Under the pieces are notes generated by a model that saw only the letters and a list, made by a program, of their open reading frames with translations, ran no database searches and had not been told where the DNA came from. A program made the position numbers and the translations under genes. A stretch of DNA of 8,402 nt from an uncultured Campylobacter sp. (GTDB lineage Bacteria; Campylobacterota; Campylobacteria; Campylobacterales; Campylobacteraceae): NCBI GenBank assembly GCA_938046705.1, contig CALIWP010000099.1:1-8402 (forward strand), written 5' to 3'. This document shows positions 6,593 to 8,402 of the stretch, piece by piece; the first letter of the stretch is position 1, and every line of letters starts with the position of its first letter.

Positions 6593-7269
6593 ATAGACGA
6601 AATTTTATCGCCCTAACGGCAGGCGCGGCGGCCGCAGGCTACGGCATCGGATATTTTTTACCCAAAACGCGCGCAGACGAGCTTTTTTTACGGCCTCCCG
6701 GAGCAGTTAAAAATTTCGAATCGCTCTGCATAAAATGCGGCCAGTGCGTGCAGGTCTGTCCGTATCACAGTATCGAGCTACTAGATATAACGCAAGGCTA
6801 CTCAAACGGCACGTCCTACATCGACGCGCACAAGCGAGGCTGCTATCTGTGCGACCTTTTTCCTTGTGTTTTAGCCTGTCCTAGCGGCGCGCTAGATCAC
6901 GCTACGACGCAGATTAGCGACGTAAAGATGGGCGTGGGCGTACTGCGAGGACGCGAAGCCTGTCTAGCGTACAAAAACGAAAACGTAAATTTAAACGGCG
7001 TTACGAAAATGCTTGAGCGTAAAATTTACAACGACCGCGAGCAAGCCGTAAAAGACGCCGTCCAAAATAGCGTGGACAAGCCCTGCGATCTGTGCGTTAG
7101 CCTCTGCCCGGTCGGAGACGCCGCCATATCGATGGCTAAAAGCGACGGGCGAAATTTGCCCGAATTTAAACAAGGCTGCGTCGGATGCGGAGTGTGCGCC
7201 GAGGTTTGCCCGGCACAGATCATCGATATAGCACCAAACCGCAGCTATGACGAAATTTACAAAGGATAA
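6589..7269 (+). CDS. nosG: NosG, periplasmic polyferredoxin subunit of a NapGH-like menaquinol dehydrogenase
   Basis: A 226-residue iron-sulfur protein homologous to NapG that, with NosH, is thought to pass electrons from menaquinol towards NosZ. The N-terminus NRRNFIALTAGAAAA is a twin-arginine (Tat) signal, consistent with export after cofactor insertion. Sixteen cysteines can fill four [4Fe-4S] clusters: C47/C50/C53/C57 (CIKCGQCVQVCP), C85/C88/C93/C97 (CYLCDLFPCVLACP), C125 with C166/C169/C173 (CDLCVSLCP), and C197/C200/C203/C207 (CVGCGVCAEVCP). The split third set matches the NapG arrangement. The start overlaps the nosD stop (ATGA). NapG is the alternative name, but the place between nosD and the NosC cytochromes, without napA or napB nearby, makes NosG the better call. 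Confidence 0.94.
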   Translation: MNRRNFIALTAGAAAAGYGIGYFLPKTRADELFLRPPGAVKNFESLCIKCGQCVQVCPYHSIELLDITQGYSNGTSYIDAHKRGCYLCDLFPCVLACPSGALDHATTQISDVKMGVGVLRGREACLAYKNENVNLNGVTKMLERKIYNDREQAVKDAVQNSVDKPCDLCVSLCPVGDAAISMAKSDGRNLPEFKQGCVGCGVCAEVCPAQIIDIAPNRSYDEIYKG

Positions 7270-7271
7270 AA

Positions 7272-7844
7272 ATGAGAAATAAAATTTTAGGCTGTCTCAT
7301 GGCTCTCGCCGCCGCTATGCTGATAACTGGCTGCGAGAGCAAGGATGATAAAAAATCCGCGACGCAAGCGGCAAAAACGCAAACGACGCCCGCCGCCGCA
7401 GGCATGATAGAGACGCAAAAAGCAGACGCTAACGCAACCGCGCAAAAAGACTACGATCAGTTTATGACCTACGATATAAACGGCAAAAAGAGAGTCAAAT
7501 TTGGTCTAGATGACGAGGAGAGCGAGACTAGCCGCTCGGTGGGCGCGCTAGCGATGGTGCGAAGCCCGCTGCAAAGCATAAATTTAAAACTCATCAAAGG
7601 GCGGCTTAGCAAGGACTTTATCGTAAAATGCTCCGCCTGCCACGACGACTACGCCAACGGCATCATCGGCCCGTCGCTGCTAAATAAAACCTCGGATCAA
7701 ATTTACGACATGATCGCCGCGTATAAGAGCAAGCAAAAGGCAAATCCGCTGATGAAAGATCTGGTGCGCAGCATGGACGAGACGCAGATCAGGGCGCTAG
7801 CTAATGAAATCAGCGAATTTAACGAGCAATTTAGAAAAAAATAG
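7272..7844 (+). CDS. nosC1: NosC1, monoheme cytochrome c lipoprotein
   Basis: A 190-residue c-type cytochrome proposed to carry electrons between the NosGH quinol dehydrogenase and NosZ. The N-terminus is a lipoprotein signal with lipobox LITGC (lipidated C21). A flexible Ala/Thr/Gln/Lys-rich linker follows (about 24-60), containing a D/E-x-N-x-T sequon at N54. The heme motif CSACH spans 120-124, and M161 in NPLMKDL is the likely axial ligand, aligning with the same Met in the next gene's product. Residues 60-110 form an extra segment that the next protein lacks. AAAGGA (7261-7266), inside the end of nosG, precedes the ATG by 5 bases, and only 2 bp separate the genes. NosC1 is assigned from gene order; the protein itself reads only as a class I-like cytochrome. 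Confidence 0.9.
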   Translation: MRNKILGCLMALAAAMLITGCESKDDKKSATQAAKTQTTPAAAGMIETQKADANATAQKDYDQFMTYDINGKKRVKFGLDDEESETSRSVGALAMVRSPLQSINLKLIKGRLSKDFIVKCSACHDDYANGIIGPSLLNKTSDQIYDMIAAYKSKQKANPLMKDLVRSMDETQIRALANEISEFNEQFRKK

Positions 7845-7853
7845 GAGGCTAAA

Positions 7854-8309
7854 ATGGGAAAGAAAATAGCGATAATCTTTGGAGTTTTGGTACTTGCGCT
7901 CATGGTTTTTATGCTGACTAGTCAGCCGTCGGCACCCATAAAGGACGCTAGCAGGCCCGAGTTAAAGCCGGCGCAGCAAACCCAACAAAAAACCGTAAAC
8001 GAAGAGCTAAATTTGCAAGATAGCGAAGAGATCAAAAAGATAAAACAGCTACAAAACAGCGTCGCAAATCAGCCTAGCGACGGCGTTAGCAAGCGATACC
8101 TGACCTCCTGCGCGCCTTGTCACGGAGCAAACGGCAAGGGCGTGATGGCGCCTAGCATCGCAGGCAAGAGCAAGGACGAAATCCTAGCTTCGCTAAAAAA
8201 CTACAAAGAGGGCAAGGTGCCAAATAGCCTGATGAAGGGGCTTCTTACGAACGTATCAGACGAGGATTTAGGCTTGCTAGCGGATGAAATTTCAAAATTT
8301 AAAGAGTAG
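7854..8309 (+). CDS. nosC2: NosC2, membrane-anchored monoheme cytochrome c
   Basis: A 151-residue cytochrome c with an uncleaved-looking N-terminal anchor (residues 4-22, KIAIIFGVLVLALMVFMLT; no lipobox) and a Gln/Lys/Glu-rich spacer (about 25-75). The heme-binding CAPCH is at 86-90, followed by the typical class I turn GANGKG, and M127 in NSLMKGL is the likely axial ligand. Its last 70 residues align with those of NosC1 (SLMKGL/PLMKDL and LADEISKF/LANEISEF), so the two are tandem paralogs with different membrane attachment. The Shine-Dalgarno AGGAGG (7843-7848) overlaps the nosC1 stop codon, and the gap is 9 bp. It probably works in the same NosGH to NosZ relay; the order of the two cytochromes is unknown. 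Confidence 0.9.
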   Translation: MGKKIAIIFGVLVLALMVFMLTSQPSAPIKDASRPELKPAQQTQQKTVNEELNLQDSEEIKKIKQLQNSVANQPSDGVSKRYLTSCAPCHGANGKGVMAPSIAGKSKDEILASLKNYKEGKVPNSLMKGLLTNVSDEDLGLLADEISKFKE

Positions 8310-8312
8310 AAA

Positions 8313-8402
8313 ATGGACAAGTACGCCACGCGCTGCACGGTCGCCAAAGTCCCGTTTCCAAGCACGCTCACGGTAAAAAACGCCGAGGGCAAAAAGCGCC
8401 TT
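8313..8402 (+). CDS. nosH: Probable NosH, N-terminus only, cut by the window end
   Basis: An ATG 3 bp after the nosC2 stop opens a frame with no stop for 30 codons to the window end (MDKYATRCTVAKVPFPSTLT onwards, ending GKKRL). AAAGAG (8301-8306) is a modest ribosome site inside the nosC2 end. The visible part is hydrophilic and shows no motif. In Wolinella and Campylobacter nos clusters the gene here encodes NosH, a NapH-like membrane quinol dehydrogenase subunit with four transmembrane helices and two 4Fe-4S motifs. The name therefore rests on gene order and on the open frame, not on domain evidence. Confidence 0.7.
   Translation, partial: MDKYATRCTVAKVPFPSTLTVKNAEGKKRL

Noticed and set aside
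6589..7269. Naming this gene napG
   Set aside because: The cysteine pattern is NapG-like, but the neighbours are nosD and the NosC cytochromes with no nap catalytic genes in view, so NosG is the better name.
1..8402. The whole cluster as a new respiratory system
   Set aside because: Gene order and products match the cytochrome c nitrous oxide reductase system described in Wolinella succinogenes and relatives; only the upstream propeller gene, the SCO linkage and regulatory details look less explained.

Overview
The window looks like an epsilonproteobacterial (Campylobacterota) chromosome segment, most probably from a Campylobacter of the moderate-GC oral/gut group (C. rectus, showae, curvus, concisus or a relative). 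The pointers are the gene content and order, the frequent AAATTTGA/CAAATTT words, and extended D/E-x-N-x-S/T glycosylation sequons in periplasmic proteins. The genus is an inference; no rRNA or other phylogenetic marker is present. All genes lie on the + strand and there are no tRNA genes, insertion sequences or CRISPR arrays.

The core is an atypical (clade II, cytochrome c-type) nitrous oxide reductase cluster in the order known from Wolinella succinogenes: nosZ (1869-4463), nosB (4599-5360), nosD (5357-6592), nosG (6589-7269), nosC1 (7272-7844), nosC2 (7854-8309), and the first 30 codons of a probable nosH (8313 to the window end). Upstream are the 3' part of a SCO1/SenC copper chaperone gene (window start to 575), an AT-rich promoter region with a perfect FNR-type palindrome (655-668), and a gene for an exported beta-propeller-like protein (732-1853) that ends 15 bp before nosZ and so appears to be the first gene of the nos transcript.

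The working model combines known family roles with context. Menaquinol is oxidised by a NosG/NosH (NapGH-like) iron-sulfur complex. Electrons pass through the tethered monoheme cytochromes NosC1 and NosC2 to the C-terminal heme of NosZ, then to CuA and the CuZ centre, where N2O becomes N2. NosD, NosB and possibly the upstream SCO protein serve metal-centre maturation or an accessory role. The FNR-type box sits at the class II activator position (-41.5) relative to the predicted start, implying control by a Crp/Fnr-family regulator. The genes after nosB overlap or are separated by 10 bp or less. The 135 bp nosZ-nosB gap is the exception and carries strong hairpins that may set nosZ apart in mRNA level.

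The catalytic system itself is already described in related bacteria. The less explained parts are the propeller protein with an Asn/Thr-rich insert bearing clustered glycosylation sequons written by a repeated AAATTTGAC word, the nosZ-nosB inverted repeats, the SCO gene next to nos, and the diverged tandem cytochrome pair.
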